A stretch of DNA of 19,493 nt from Bolinopsis microptera (GCF_026151205.1 NW_026971912.1:1-19493), one strand, 5' to 3'; shown: positions 8,931 through 18,663, numbered from the stretch's first letter. Numbers and translations: made by a program. The notes: generated from the sequence alone by a model not told the origin.

Positions 8931-9320
8931 ACGTGGTGGGGTGGGGGCATTATCTAACGTGGTGGGGTGGGGGCATTATCTGACGTGGTGGGGTGGGGGC
9001 ATTATCTAACGTGGTGGGGTGGGGGGTATTATCTAACGTGGTGGGGTGGGGGCATTATCTAACGTGGTGGGGTGGGGGTATTATCTAACGTGGTGGGGTA
9101 GGGGCATATCTAACGTGGTGGGGTGGGGGCATTATCTAACGTGGTGGGGTGGGGGCATTATCTAACGTGGTGGGGTGGGGGTATTATCTAACGTGGTGGG
9201 GTGGGGGCATTATCTAACGTGGTGGGGTGGGGCATTATCTAACGTGGTGGGGTGGGGGCATTATCTAACGTGGTGGGGTGGGGGCATTATCTAACGTGGT
9301 GGGGTGGGGGCATTATCTAA
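8931..9320. repeat. 26-bp G-rich tandem array filling intron 1 (15 copies)
   Basis: The unit is ACGTGGTGGGGTGGGGG followed by CATTATCTA. Copies are almost identical; a few have CATT to TATT or lose a G. The array makes up most of the 465-bp intron between the two PRC1-like exons (8907-9371). The G-runs are on the coding strand, so the pre-mRNA could form G-quadruplexes. Confidence 0.97.
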
Positions 9321-9371
9321 TGCTACCTTAATACTATTTGTAATAAAAAACTCCAATTTATTTCTCTACAG

Positions 9372-9459
9372 GAAATAGGTGTTAGCGACACGGAGCAAGC
9401 TGAGAAATGTGAAAGTGTTGTTTGTAGTTTGAGGAGTGTGCTGGACAGTCTCGTTATCG
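9372..9459 (+). CDS. PRC1/Ase1-like microtubule-bundling protein, coding exon 2
   Basis: The exon lies between a clear acceptor (AATTTATTTCTCTACAG|G) and a donor (TTATCG|GTAAAT). It is 88 bp and open in the phase set by exon 1, ending in phase 1. The peptide begins [17 protein letters not shown] and continues [15 protein letters not shown]1-family proteins have I-G-[IV]-x4-Q-x5-E-x-V after the tryptophan motif, then a helix ending in L-L-D-x-M-I before an acidic E-E cluster. The helix and spacing agree here; the acidic cluster would be in exon 3. Intron 2 begins 15 bp ahead of a large 12-bp minisatellite. The frame remains open through the donor, so an unspliced message would be translated onwards into that repeat. 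Confidence 0.6.
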
Positions 9460-9471
9460 GTAAATATGGTC

Positions 9472-10958
9472 CCACAGCGTGTCACACAGCCTGTCTCACA
9501 GCCTGTCCCACAGCCTGTCACACAGCCTGTCATACAGCCTGTCATACAGCCTGTCACACAGCCTGTCACACAGCCTGTCACACAGCCTGTCTCACAGCCT
9601 GTCACAGCCTGTCACAGCCTGTCACACAGCCTGTCACACAGCCTGTCTCACAGCATGTCACACAGCCTGTCACACAGCCTGTCTCACAGCCTGTCATACA
9701 GCGTGTCATACAGCCTGTCTCACAGCGTGTCACACAGCCTGCCACACAGCCTGCCACACAGCGTGTCACACAGCCTGTCACACAGCGTGTCACACAGCCT
9801 GTCACACAGCCTGTCACACAGCGTGTCACACAGCCTGTCTCACAGCCTATCACACAGCCTGTCACACAGCCTGTCTCACAGCCTGTCATACAGCGTGTCA
9901 TACAGCCTGTCTCACAGCCTGTCACACAGCCTGTCACACAGCCTGTCACACAGCCTGTCTCACAGCCTGTCACACAGCCTGTCACACAGCCTGTCTCACA
10001 GCCTGTCCCACAGCCTGTCTCACAGCCTGTCACACAGCCTGTCTCACAGCCTGTCACACAGCCTGTCACACAGCCTGTCACACAGCCTGTCACACAGCCT
10101 GTCACACAGCCTGTCACACAGCCTGTCTCACAGCCTGTCCCACAGCCTGTCTCACAGCCTGTCACACAGCCTGTCTCACAGCCTGTCACACAGCCTGTCA
10201 CACAGCCTGTCACACAGCCTGTCACACAGCCTGTCACACAGCCTGTCACACAGCCTGTCACACAGCCTGTCACACAGCCTGTCTCACAGCCTGTCACACA
10301 GCCTGTCACACAGCCTGTCTCACAGCCTGTCATACAGCCTGTCTCACAGCCTGTCTCACAGCCTGTCACACAGCCTGTCGCACAGCCTGTCACACAGCCT
10401 GTCTCACAGCCTGTCACACAGCCTGTCTCACAGCGTGTCACACAGCCTGTCACACAGCGTGTCACACAGCCTGTCACACAGCCTGTCTCACAGCCTGTCA
10501 TACAGCCTGTCACACAGCCTGTCTCACAGCCTGTCATACAGCCTGTCACACAGCCTGTCTCACAGCCTGTCATACAGCCTGTCACACAGCCTGTCACACA
10601 GCCTGTCACACAGCCTGTCACACAGCCTGTCTCACAGCCTGTCATACAGCGTGTCATACAGCCTGTCTCACAGCCTGTCACACAGCCTGTCTCACAGCCT
10701 GTCATACAGCCTGTCACACAGCCTGTCTCACAGCCTGTCTCACAGCCTGTCTCACAGCCTGTCTCACAGCCTGTCACACAGCCTGTCACACAGCCTGTCA
10801 CACAGCCTGTCACACAGCCTGTCTCACAGCCTGTCACACAGCCTGTCTCACAGCCTGTCACACAGCCTGTCTCACAGCCTGTCACACAGCCTGTCACACA
10901 GCCTGTCACACAGCCTGTCACACAGCCTGTCACACAGCCTGTCATGCAGCCTGTCACA
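9472..10958. repeat. 12-bp tandem array (about 124 copies) in intron 2
   Basis: The unit is CAGCCTGTCACA, with variants CTCACAG, CATACAG, CCCACAG and CAGCGTG. Because 12 is a multiple of three and the unit has no stop in several frames, very long open frames arise on both strands (Q-P-V-T, S-H-S-L and T-A-C-H repeats; T-G-C-V on the minus strand). None of these is supported as a gene. Two units near 9601-9620 are shortened to 10 bp, which shifts the frame. Blocks recur at multiples of 12, for example the TCCCACAG variant at about 10005 and 10137, 132 bp or 11 units apart. Confidence 0.97.
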
Positions 10959-11060
10959 GTATGTCAACATGGGCACAATCTATATCGAATATTCTATGCT
11001 TGAAAAATGCATAAAACAATGGAGCATATTTAGTGAGTAATAATTGAAAACCCTGATGCC

Positions 11061-12655
11061 GGAGCAAGGTGTGACATGTTTTACATTTGGTCAGGGGAGC
11101 AAGGTGTGACATGTTTTACATTTGGTCAGGGGAGCAAGGTGTGACATGTTTTACATTTGGTCAGGGGAGCAAGGTGTGACATGTTTTACATTTGGTCAGG
11201 GGAGCAAGGTGTGACATGTTTTACATTTGGTCAGGGGAGCAAGGTGTGACATGTTTTACATTTGGTCAGGGGAGCAAGGTGTGACATGTTTTACATTTGG
11301 TCAGGGGAGCAAGGTGTGACATGTTTTACATTTGGTCAGGGGAGCAAGGTGTGACATGTTTTACATTTGGTCAGGGGAGCAAGGTGTGACATGTTTTACA
11401 TTTGGTCAGGGGAGCAAGGTGTGACATGTTTTACATTTGGTCAGGGGAGCAAGGTGTGACATGTTTTACATTTGGTCAGGGGAGCAAGGTGTGACATGTT
11501 TTACATTTGGTCAGGGGAGCAAGGTGTGACATGTTTTACATTTGGTCAGGGGAGCAAGGTGTGACATGTTTTACATTTGGGTCAGGGGAGCAAGGTGTGA
11601 CATGTTTTACATTTGGTCAGGGGAGCTAGGTGTGAAATTTTTTTATTTTTCCTTTTATCAGGGGGAGCAAGGTGTACCTGTTTAATTTTAAAATTTGGTC
11701 AAGGGGGGCTAGGTGGGACATGTTTTAATTTGGGGCCGGGAGCAATGTTTTGAAAATGTTTTACAAATTTTTGGCAGGGAGCAAAGGGGTACAATGTTTT
11801 TTCATTTGGGCAGGGGGGCTAGGTGTGAAAATTTTTTTACATTTGGGCAGGGGGCAAGGTGTGACATTTTTTACAAATTTGGCGTTGGGGGGCAAAGGGG
11901 TGACATGGTTCATTTTATCCGGGGGGCAAGGTGTGACATTTTTCCCTTTGGTTTGGGAGAGCGGTTGGCCCCAAATATTACATTTGGGTTTGGGGAGGGA
12001 AGGGGTGCCAAAAATTTTTTCATTTGGTCCCGGGGGAGGTAGGAGTGAAAATGTTTTAACATTTGGTCAGGGGGCTAGGGTGACATGTTTTAATTTGGTC
12101 AGGGGAAGGGAATGTGTGACAATTTTTACCCTTTTTTTGGGCAGGGAGCTAAGGTGTGCCCCTGTTTTACCATTTTGGGTTTGGTGAGCCAAAGGGGGGG
12201 GGGACAAAGTTTTATATTTGGTCAGGGAGCAATGGGGTGAAATTTTTTTAACATTTGGCCGGGGGGAAAGGGGTTTACAATGTTTTACATTTGGTTTGGT
12301 GACAAAAGGGTGACATGTTTTTTTTAATTTTGGGCGGGGGGCAATGTGTGACATGTTTTTACCTTTGGGCCAAAAGGGGGGCTAGGGTGACAAGTTTTCA
12401 TTTTGGGCCGGGGGGCTAGGTGGACAGGGTTTTTTTATTTGGTCAAAGGGGGCAAAGGGGTTGGGCCCGTTTTACATTTGGGCCCGGGGGGCAAAGGTGT
12501 GACAATTTTTTAACTTTTATCAGGGGAGCAAGGTGTGACATGGGTTTTTTTCATTTGGGGCAAAGGGGGGGGAAGGTGTGCCATGGGTTTTAAAATTTTG
12601 GGGTTAAAGGTTAAACAAGGTGGGACATGTTTTTTTTTTTGAGTCAGGGGAGCGG
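11061..12655. repeat. 35-bp tandem array B: clean copies to about 11630, corrupted copies after
   Basis: The unit is GGGGAGCAAGGTGTGA followed by CATGTTTTACATTTGGTCA, 35 bp. The first 16 or so copies are practically identical. From about 11626 to 12655 the same unit continues, but with inflated homopolymers (runs of G, T and A), lost bases and uneven spacing. Open frames in the second part are repeat by-products. On the reverse strand the unit shares three blocks, in order, with 35-bp array A. Confidence 0.93.
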
Positions 12656-13019
12656 CAGAGAGGGACCGGACGGAGGGGAATGTGTTCCAAATAGCAGACG
12701 GTGGTAACAACACAGCAGGGAAACTGGGGCCTTTAATACGTTTAATGAAGGGGGGGGGTTGGCCCTTTCAGGGTAAAAAAGGGACATTTTGGGGGGGGAA
12801 AGGAAGGGGGGGATGAAAATTCAAAAAGGGGGGACATTGTGAAAAGAAAGAGGAGGGGTTTTTTAAATTAATACTTTTTAAAAGCTTTGGGTTCCTTGGA
12901 AACTACATGAGCCACGGGAAAAAGGAGGGGTTTCCTTAAAATATACCTAAAATAGGGAAATACATATATATAAAAGGAGTTATAAAGGCTTAAATAAAGG
13001 TTTACCGTTTTTTTTGCAG

Positions 13020-13081
13020 ATAGAAAAATTTGGCGGGGGAAGGAGAAAAAATGCGTGTATAAAGAGACTAGGGAAATTTAG
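13020..13081 (+). other. Possible exon 3 of the PRC1-like gene, frame disturbed
   Basis: The acceptor ACCGTTTTTTTTGCAG precedes 13020. Entered in the phase left by the exon at 9372-9459, the frame gives a lysine/arginine-rich peptide containing K-E-K-K-C-V-Y-K-E and meets TAG at 13079-13081. In a neighbouring frame, K-R-L-G-K-F-S-L-I follows. PRC1 proteins have an acidic E-E cluster and then K-x-R-L-x-K-x-I at this point, so a frameshift from miscalled homopolymers would give a fair match. No firm donor was found (CAG|GTCCGG at 13148 is weak). This is a guess. Confidence 0.22.
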
Positions 13082-13189
13082 CCTGATCACTACCCCAAAT
13101 TCATTTCCCATAATATCAACAAAGTCATTTCCCTTCTTAACCCCTTTCAGGTCCGGGGTCCTTTTTGTTGAAAAATTCACTATAAAAAA

Positions 13190-13450
13190 AACCAATCCCC
13201 ACCCCCCCCTCCCCCCCCCCCGCCCCCAAATTTTCCCCTCTCCCCACCCCCCCCCCCCCCCCTTTTAAACCATTTTTCACCCCCCCCTTAAATTCCACTT
13301 TTCACCCCCCCCGCCCCCAAACCCCCCCCCTTAAATACCACTCTCCCCCCAACCCCCCCCCCCCCTTTAAAAGTTCCTTTTAATCACCCAAACCCCCCCC
13401 TCACCTTTTTAAAAACCCCCCACCCTTTCCCCCCCCTTTAAATTTACCCC
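13190..13450. repeat. C-rich degenerate tract
   Basis: Long C-runs are separated by short TTTAAA, CCACTTTTCA and CAAA segments. The recurring CC-TTAAA-CCA-TTTTCAC pattern suggests a short C-rich tandem repeat whose copies were blurred by wrong run lengths. Confidence 0.6.
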
Positions 13451-14110
13451 CTTTTTCAACTGGAATTTTTTACGAACTGGAATGAATCGCACCTCGGCTT
13501 AAATTACCGCTGTAATTTCTTTTTTACTTTGGGGCTAAAATAGCAAATTTTTTAAATCGGGCCGCTGGAATTTGGTTTCAATTGATGGTTTTTGTAACCA
13601 CAAATGTTGGGCATAAAATGGCTTTAAACCTTTCTCCCCCCTCGCTCTCTTTTTCCCCTTACTGCATATGCAGGGGGTTTGGGACATGAATCATAAATTC
13701 GGGGATTTTTGGGTTTTTAACACCGCAGAATTTACTGTCATTTTTCATTAAAAAAAAAAGCTTGTTTGGTGGGGGGGGGGGGGGGGGCACTCATGTCGGT
13801 CTGTTTTGGCCATAGAGCAGAGTTTTACTTCCTTAAAAGACAATATCATGCGGGGGTTTTCGAATATAAATAGGCCATTGGGCATAAAGGGGGTTTAATT
13901 TTCTTTTGCATTTCCCAAATGCGATAAGTGTCCCCCCGTAGGCACGATTGCACTAAATTCTCAAATTATAAATTTTAAAGAATTATTTTCTGTATGTAGA
14001 ATTGGGAAGAATGTATTGTACTCAAACGCCCCCTGTGCAAATTAGATAAAAAAAAGGAAGTTGCATAGTAAACCAAGGGAACAGTGTTTTTAAAAAGCGC
14101 ACCCTGCAAA

Positions 14111-14142
<32 letters not shown>

Positions 14143-14155
14143 AAAAAAAAAAAAA
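14111..14155. repeat. Poly-G (31) followed by poly-A (14)
   Basis: A G31 run passes directly into A14. Runs of this length are rarely called correctly, and this one lies in the stretch of poor consensus, so the true length is unknown. Confidence 0.85.
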
Positions 14156-14703
14156 TTTGGGGAGCGACATTTTTATCGGTTTTTTTGGTAAATTTCGTTT
14201 GTATTTGTTTCCCGAAGGGGAAACTTTCAATTTTAATCGGCTTTTAAACTTCGGGGGTTTATGGATATTTTTTTTTTGCGAAAAAAAAACTGACCCAAAA
14301 AAGATACCATTTTGCTTCCTCCCTTTTGGGCCATGGGCTTTCTTGAAAAAAAAATAAAACCCACAGTTTAGGGAGGTTCGCTTTTTTAAACCCCGAGGGA
14401 AAAACCTTTTTTTCTTGTGGTTTTGATCGTAAGGGAAAATTTGCAAATTTTTTAATTTTCATTTTCGATTAACCCCAAAAAAGGGAAGCATCCTTTTGGG
14501 ATAACTGTTTAGGGAAAATGGCAGGTATTTGTAAGGGAGGGACTGTTTATTTTACAGGCAACATTTACACTTTTTTTATGTAACTGGTTTTTTCTAGGGC
14601 CTCTTGTTTTAAAATTAAACAGCGCACTTTAAAAGCGTATTGTTATAATGATATGTTGATAAAAATAATGTTGTAACAAATTGAGTTTATCCCTCCTTAA
14701 TTT

Positions 14704-17163
14704 TGCAAAGCCGGAGCTTTGTGATAAGTTTAAAATACCTGAAGGTTGGGCTTTTTTTAGCAATTTGCCCGGGGTTTTTGAGTAATAAACTAAACCCGAA
14801 GGTTGTTTTTATTACAATAGCCGGAGCTTTTTGAGTAAGTAAACCTCCCGGGGAAGGTTGGTTTTTTTAGCAATGCCCAAACTTTGTGAGTAAGTAAACC
14901 AAAACCCGAAGGGGTTTTCTTATTACAATTTCCGGAGCTTTTGAGTAAGTAAAAAAAAACCCGAAGGGTTTTCTTTTTAGCAATAGCCGGGGCTTTTTTT
15001 GAGTAAGAAAAAAAACCTGAAGGGGTTTTCTTTTTACAATTTGCCGGAGCTTTTTGAGTAAGTAAAAAAAAACCTGAAGGTTTTTCTTAAAAATTTGCAA
15101 TACGGAAACTTTGGAGTAAGTAAACTACCTTTTAAAAGGGTTTGGGTTAAATTTGCAATTTGCCGGGCTTTGTGAGTAAGTAAACTACCTGAAGGTTGGC
15201 TTATTAGCAATAGCCGGAGCTTTGTGAGTAAGTAAACTACCTGAAGGTTGGCTTATTAGCAATAGCCGGAGCTTTGTGAGTAAGTAAACTACCTGAAGGT
15301 TGTCTTATTAGCAATAGCCGGAGCTTTGTGAGTAAGTAAACTACCTGAAGGTTGGTCTTATTAGCAATAGCCGGAGCTTTGTGAGTAAGTAAACTACCTG
15401 AAGGTTGTCTTATTAGCAATAGCCGGAGCTTTGTGAGTAAGTAAACTACCTGAAGGTTGGCTTATTAGCAATAGCCGGAGCTTTGTGAGTAAGTAAACTA
15501 CCTGAAGGTTGTCTTATTAGCAATAGCCGGAGCTTTGTGAGTAAGTAAACTACCTGAAGGTTGTCTTATTAGCAATAGCCGGAGCTTTGTGAGTAAGTAA
15601 ACTACCTGAAGGTTGTCTTATTAGCAATAGCCGGAGCTTTGTGAGTAAGTAAACTACCTGAAGGTTGGCTTATTAGCAATAGCCGGAGCTTTGTGAGTAA
15701 GTAAACTACCTGAAGGTTTTGTCTTATTAGCAATAGCCGGAGCTTTTGATTTTAAAACTACCTGGGAAGGGTTTCTTAATTTTCAATTTTCCGGAGCTTG
15801 GGGAGTAAGTAAAAAAACCCCGAAGGCTGGCTATCTTTTTTAGCAAAACCCCGGGGCTTTGTGGTAAAATAAACTACCTGAAGGTTGGGGGTTATTTAAA
15901 CAAAACCGGACTTTGTGAGTAAGTAAACCCCCTGAAGGTTTTGGGTTATTAGGGGAAAACCGGAGGGTTTGTGGGGTAATTTAAACCTTTCCGAAGGTTG
16001 CTTATTTTGCAATAGCCGGAGCCTTTTTGGTAAGTAAACTACCGAAGGGTTTTTTTAATTTGCAAAAGCCGGGGCTTTGTAGAAAATAAAAAACCTGGGT
16101 TTTCTTAATTTGCAATAGCCGGGGCTTTGTAGAAGTAAACTACCTGAAAAGGGTTTTCCCTTTTTAGCAATTCCGGAGCTTTTGGGGAGTAAATAAACCC
16201 ACCTGAAGGTGGTCTTAAATTTGCAAAAACCGGGGGCTTTTTTGAGTAAGTTAAAACTACCGAAGGTTGTCTTATTAGCAATTTGCCCGGGGGCTTTTAG
16301 GGGGGGGGGGGGGGGGGGTTAAAATAAACTACCTAAGGGTTGGCTTTTAAACAATTTGCCCGGGGGCTTTGTGAGTTAAAAAAACCCAAACCGAAGGGTT
16401 GGCCCTTTTTAGCAAATTTCCGGAGCTTTTGTGATAAGTAAACCCAACCCGAAAGGGTTGGGTTATTAGCAAAAAGCTGGAGCTTTGTGATAATAAACAA
16501 ACCCGAAGTTGGGCTTTTTTAGCCCTTTGCCAGCTTTTTGAGGGGAAGAAACTACCTGAAAAGGTTTTCTTAAATTTTTTAAAGCCGGGGCTTTGTGAGT
16601 AAATAAACTACCTGAAAGGTTGTTTTTATTAAACAAAAAGCCGGGCTTTTGAGTTTAATAAACTACCTAAAGGTTTTGGGTTTTTAGCAATACCGGGCCC
16701 TTTTTGAAAGTAAACTCCCTTTAATTTGTCTTTTTAAACAAAAGCCGGAGCTTTGTGAGTAAAATTAAAATACCTTTAAGGGTCTAAAAAGGCAAAAGCC
16801 GGGCTTTGAGGAAATAAACTACCTGAAGGGTTTTCTTTTAGCAAAGCCGGGGCTTTGGAGTAAAAAAAACTACCTGAGGTTTGGGTTATTTGCAATACCC
16901 GGGGGCTTTTGTGAGTAAGTTTAAAAAAACCTGAAAGGGTTGGGCTTATTTTCAATGGGCCGGAGCTTTTGGGGAGTAAGTAAACTACCTGAAGGTTGTC
17001 TTATTTAGCAATAGCCGGAGCTTTGTGAGTAAGTGAACTACCTGAGGGTTGACCTATATACGCAATAGCCGGAGCTTTGTGAGTAAGATAAACTACCTGC
17101 AGATATGTCTTATTAGCAATAGTCGGAGCTTTGTGAGTAAGTAAACTACCTGAAGGTTGGCTT
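14704..17163. repeat. 52-bp tandem array (about 47 copies), clean in the middle and at the right end
   Basis: The unit reads CCTGAAGGTTGGCTTATTAG, then CAATAGCCGGAG, then CTTTGTGAGTAAGTAAACTA (52 bp; GGTTGG/GGTTGT variants). Copies from about 15165 to 15735 and from about 16975 to 17160 are nearly perfect. Copies at 14735-15160 and 15740-16970 carry inflated runs, GG/CC swaps and lost bases. Each unit holds TTTGTGAGTAAGT, that is, overlapping GTGAGT and GTAAGT donor-like hexamers. Open frames on the minus strand are repeat by-products. Confidence 0.95.
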
Positions 17164-17572
17164 CCCTATCTTGAATCGCGCTTTTGTGGCACAATTTTGT
17201 AATAATAGTATTGAATTTGTATACAAATGTTATTATTTTAATATTGTTAGGCTATAGTACATGTTATTGGAAGTTTGGGGCTGCAAAACCTTGTAAGACG
17301 TTTCGCTTTTGGACAATTTGTTCATATTTTAATATTTTGAGGCCAAGAATTATCGAGACTATTATATATGTGCGTTTTATGGAAACAAGTGCTATATACT
17401 AGTCATATCAAAAACTTTCGAATATAATAAACTCACCAACTAAGTAAACAGCAAACGGAACATACAATAAACTACGCCCTAAAATGAAATATTTAACTAA
17501 AAATAACACGAAAATTATAACAAACTGAACAACAACACTACTCAACTTATAAAATGTTTAAACAAAGGTTCG

Positions 17573-17598
17573 CCCCCCCCCCCCCCCCCCCCCCCCCC
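17573..17598. repeat. Poly-C run (26)
   Basis: An uninterrupted C26 in AT-rich sequence, flanked by GGTTCG and ACTACACAACC. Unlike the runs between 12.6 and 14.2 kb, its flanks look normal, so it may be a true microsatellite. Confidence 0.85.
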
Positions 17599-17810
17599 AC
17601 TACACAACCAACAAGTTTGTCCAGCCCTAAGTTTGTCGCCAAACTGGATTTTTCGGGAAAATCGTTCCTTGCAGTTTTGGGATTGATCAGCTAATAGTTA
17701 TATTTTCGGTCAGAAAAACGGAAAATTTTTACGCATTTGCAATAATCAAGAAAAAGACTTGGTCAAATATTTGGCCGGCCAAGAAGTCAATCCGGCCCGA
17801 TACTTATAGC

Positions 17811-17890
17811 CACAAGAGCTGCAGTACTACCTGCACTAAGTATGTACTTATAGCCACAAGAGCTGCAGTACTACATGCACTTAAGTATGT
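17811..17890. repeat. 34-bp tandem duplication (2 copies)
   Basis: TACTTATAGCCACAAGAGCT followed by GCAGTACTAC and TGCACT is repeated with a 34-bp offset, with one substitution (CCTG/CATG) and one inserted T in the second copy. Confidence 0.9.
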
Positions 17891-17937
17891 ACTACGCATA
17901 ATGAGGAAAAAGTAAATTTCAGTTGGATATTGATTAA

Positions 17938-18098
17938 CTTTACACCAAAACGAAAGTGAAAATGAAACAGATAGTTAAACTTAAACAACAAAACGAAACT
18001 GAAACTGAAACAGATAATTTAACTTTAACACCAAAACGAAAGTGAAAATGAAACAGATAGTTAAACTTAAATACCAAAACGAAAGTGAAAATGAAACA
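17938..18098. repeat. 43-bp tandem repeat (4 copies), each with a triple GAAA (ISRE/IRF-like) core
   Basis: Cores start at 17952, 17995, 18038 and 18081, exactly 43 bp apart. Three read GAAAGTGAAAATGAAAC and the second reads GAAACTGAAACTGAAAC. GAAA-N2-GAAA-N2-GAAA is the binding pattern of interferon regulatory factors (ISRE/PRDI type), which many invertebrates also possess. The rest of each unit is ACAGATARTTWAACTTWA-like. Whether it works as an enhancer is unknown; the minus-strand open frame across it is a repeat by-product. Confidence 0.85.
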
Positions 18099-18100
18099 CG

Positions 18101-18663
18101 AAAGTAAGATGGCTTTAAATGTGGTTGTTGTCCCCGGTTTAAGAAAGAAACGTGTCTCAATGGAGGACCCTGTCAAGCTCTCCTGAGGCTGTAGAGCAGC
18201 TCACTTTCTCTTCTAGTGTCCCGGACTTTGAGAGGAAGATATCACTAAAGAGAAACAGAAAGGTATATAAAATTGAAGATAGAAGGTTATATAGGTAGGT
18301 ATTTAGATATAGAAAAGTTTAGAGAAATTATCATCAATAAGTTCTACTTTTAACAGTTTTAAGTATTTCATTGATTGAACCTTGTAATTGGCTATTAGTG
18401 CTTTTCCATTTGCAATGTGTCATTCCAAGCAGTGGCGTGTAGTTTACACTCCTTATATGGGCATCACGTGTCATTCCAAGCAGTGACAAGGCCGGTAAAA
18501 TGTATATCTTGTGATCCCGGTAAAAGAGTCGCAATTATATCTCAACTTCTTATCTACTATATGTAGTAGAACTACTGTACACTAGTAACTTCTTATCGCG
18601 ACTTATGTTGTGATTTCTATACAAATTGCAGCCGTCAAGTTAAATTCACATTCGCATATTTTA
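18101..18663. other. Sequence without a firm gene
   Basis: A good acceptor (CACTTTCTCTTCTAG|T at 18216) and a donor (CAGAAAG|GTATAT at 18263) enclose 46 bp that are open in one phase (V-P-D-F-E-R-K-I-S-L-K), but no family was recognised and the entry phase differs from that left by PRC1-like exon 2. A direct repeat, GTGTCATTCCAAGCAGTG, occurs at 18417 and 18468. Confidence 0.4.

Larger units (their letters stand above)
12656..14703. other. Homopolymer-rich stretch of doubtful consensus quality
   Basis: Nearly every short run of A, C, G or T is extended to four or more bases, and very long runs occur: C-rich tracts across 13190-13450, G17 at 13771-13787, and G31 directly followed by A14 at 14111-14155. 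The flanking arrays show the same damage. A strong splice acceptor at 13005-13019 is the only gene-like signal. Open frames on both strands here are too low in complexity to be trusted. Confidence 0.7.
17164..17937. other. AT-rich sequence without a recognisable gene
   Basis: A 72-codon open frame near its start looks like random AT-rich translation and has no known match. The stretch also holds a C26 run and a two-copy 34-bp repeat. No splice-site pair or RNA gene was recognised. Confidence 0.55.

Noticed and set aside
9429-11040. Open frames of over 500 codons made of QPVT, SHSL or TACH, and a 451-codon TGCV frame on the minus strand.
   Set aside because: All come from a 12-bp tandem repeat with no stop in several frames. 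Three plus-strand frames and one minus-strand frame are open together, which shows the cause is periodicity. Only the read-through from exon 2 is kept, as a finding.
11713-12354. Glycine- and phenylalanine-rich open frames of up to 145 codons.
   Set aside because: They are translations of corrupted 35-bp array copies with random run lengths.
14090-14462. Minus-strand frames rich in F, K and P with poly-proline.
   Set aside because: They arise from homopolymer runs in damaged consensus and cannot be trusted as protein.
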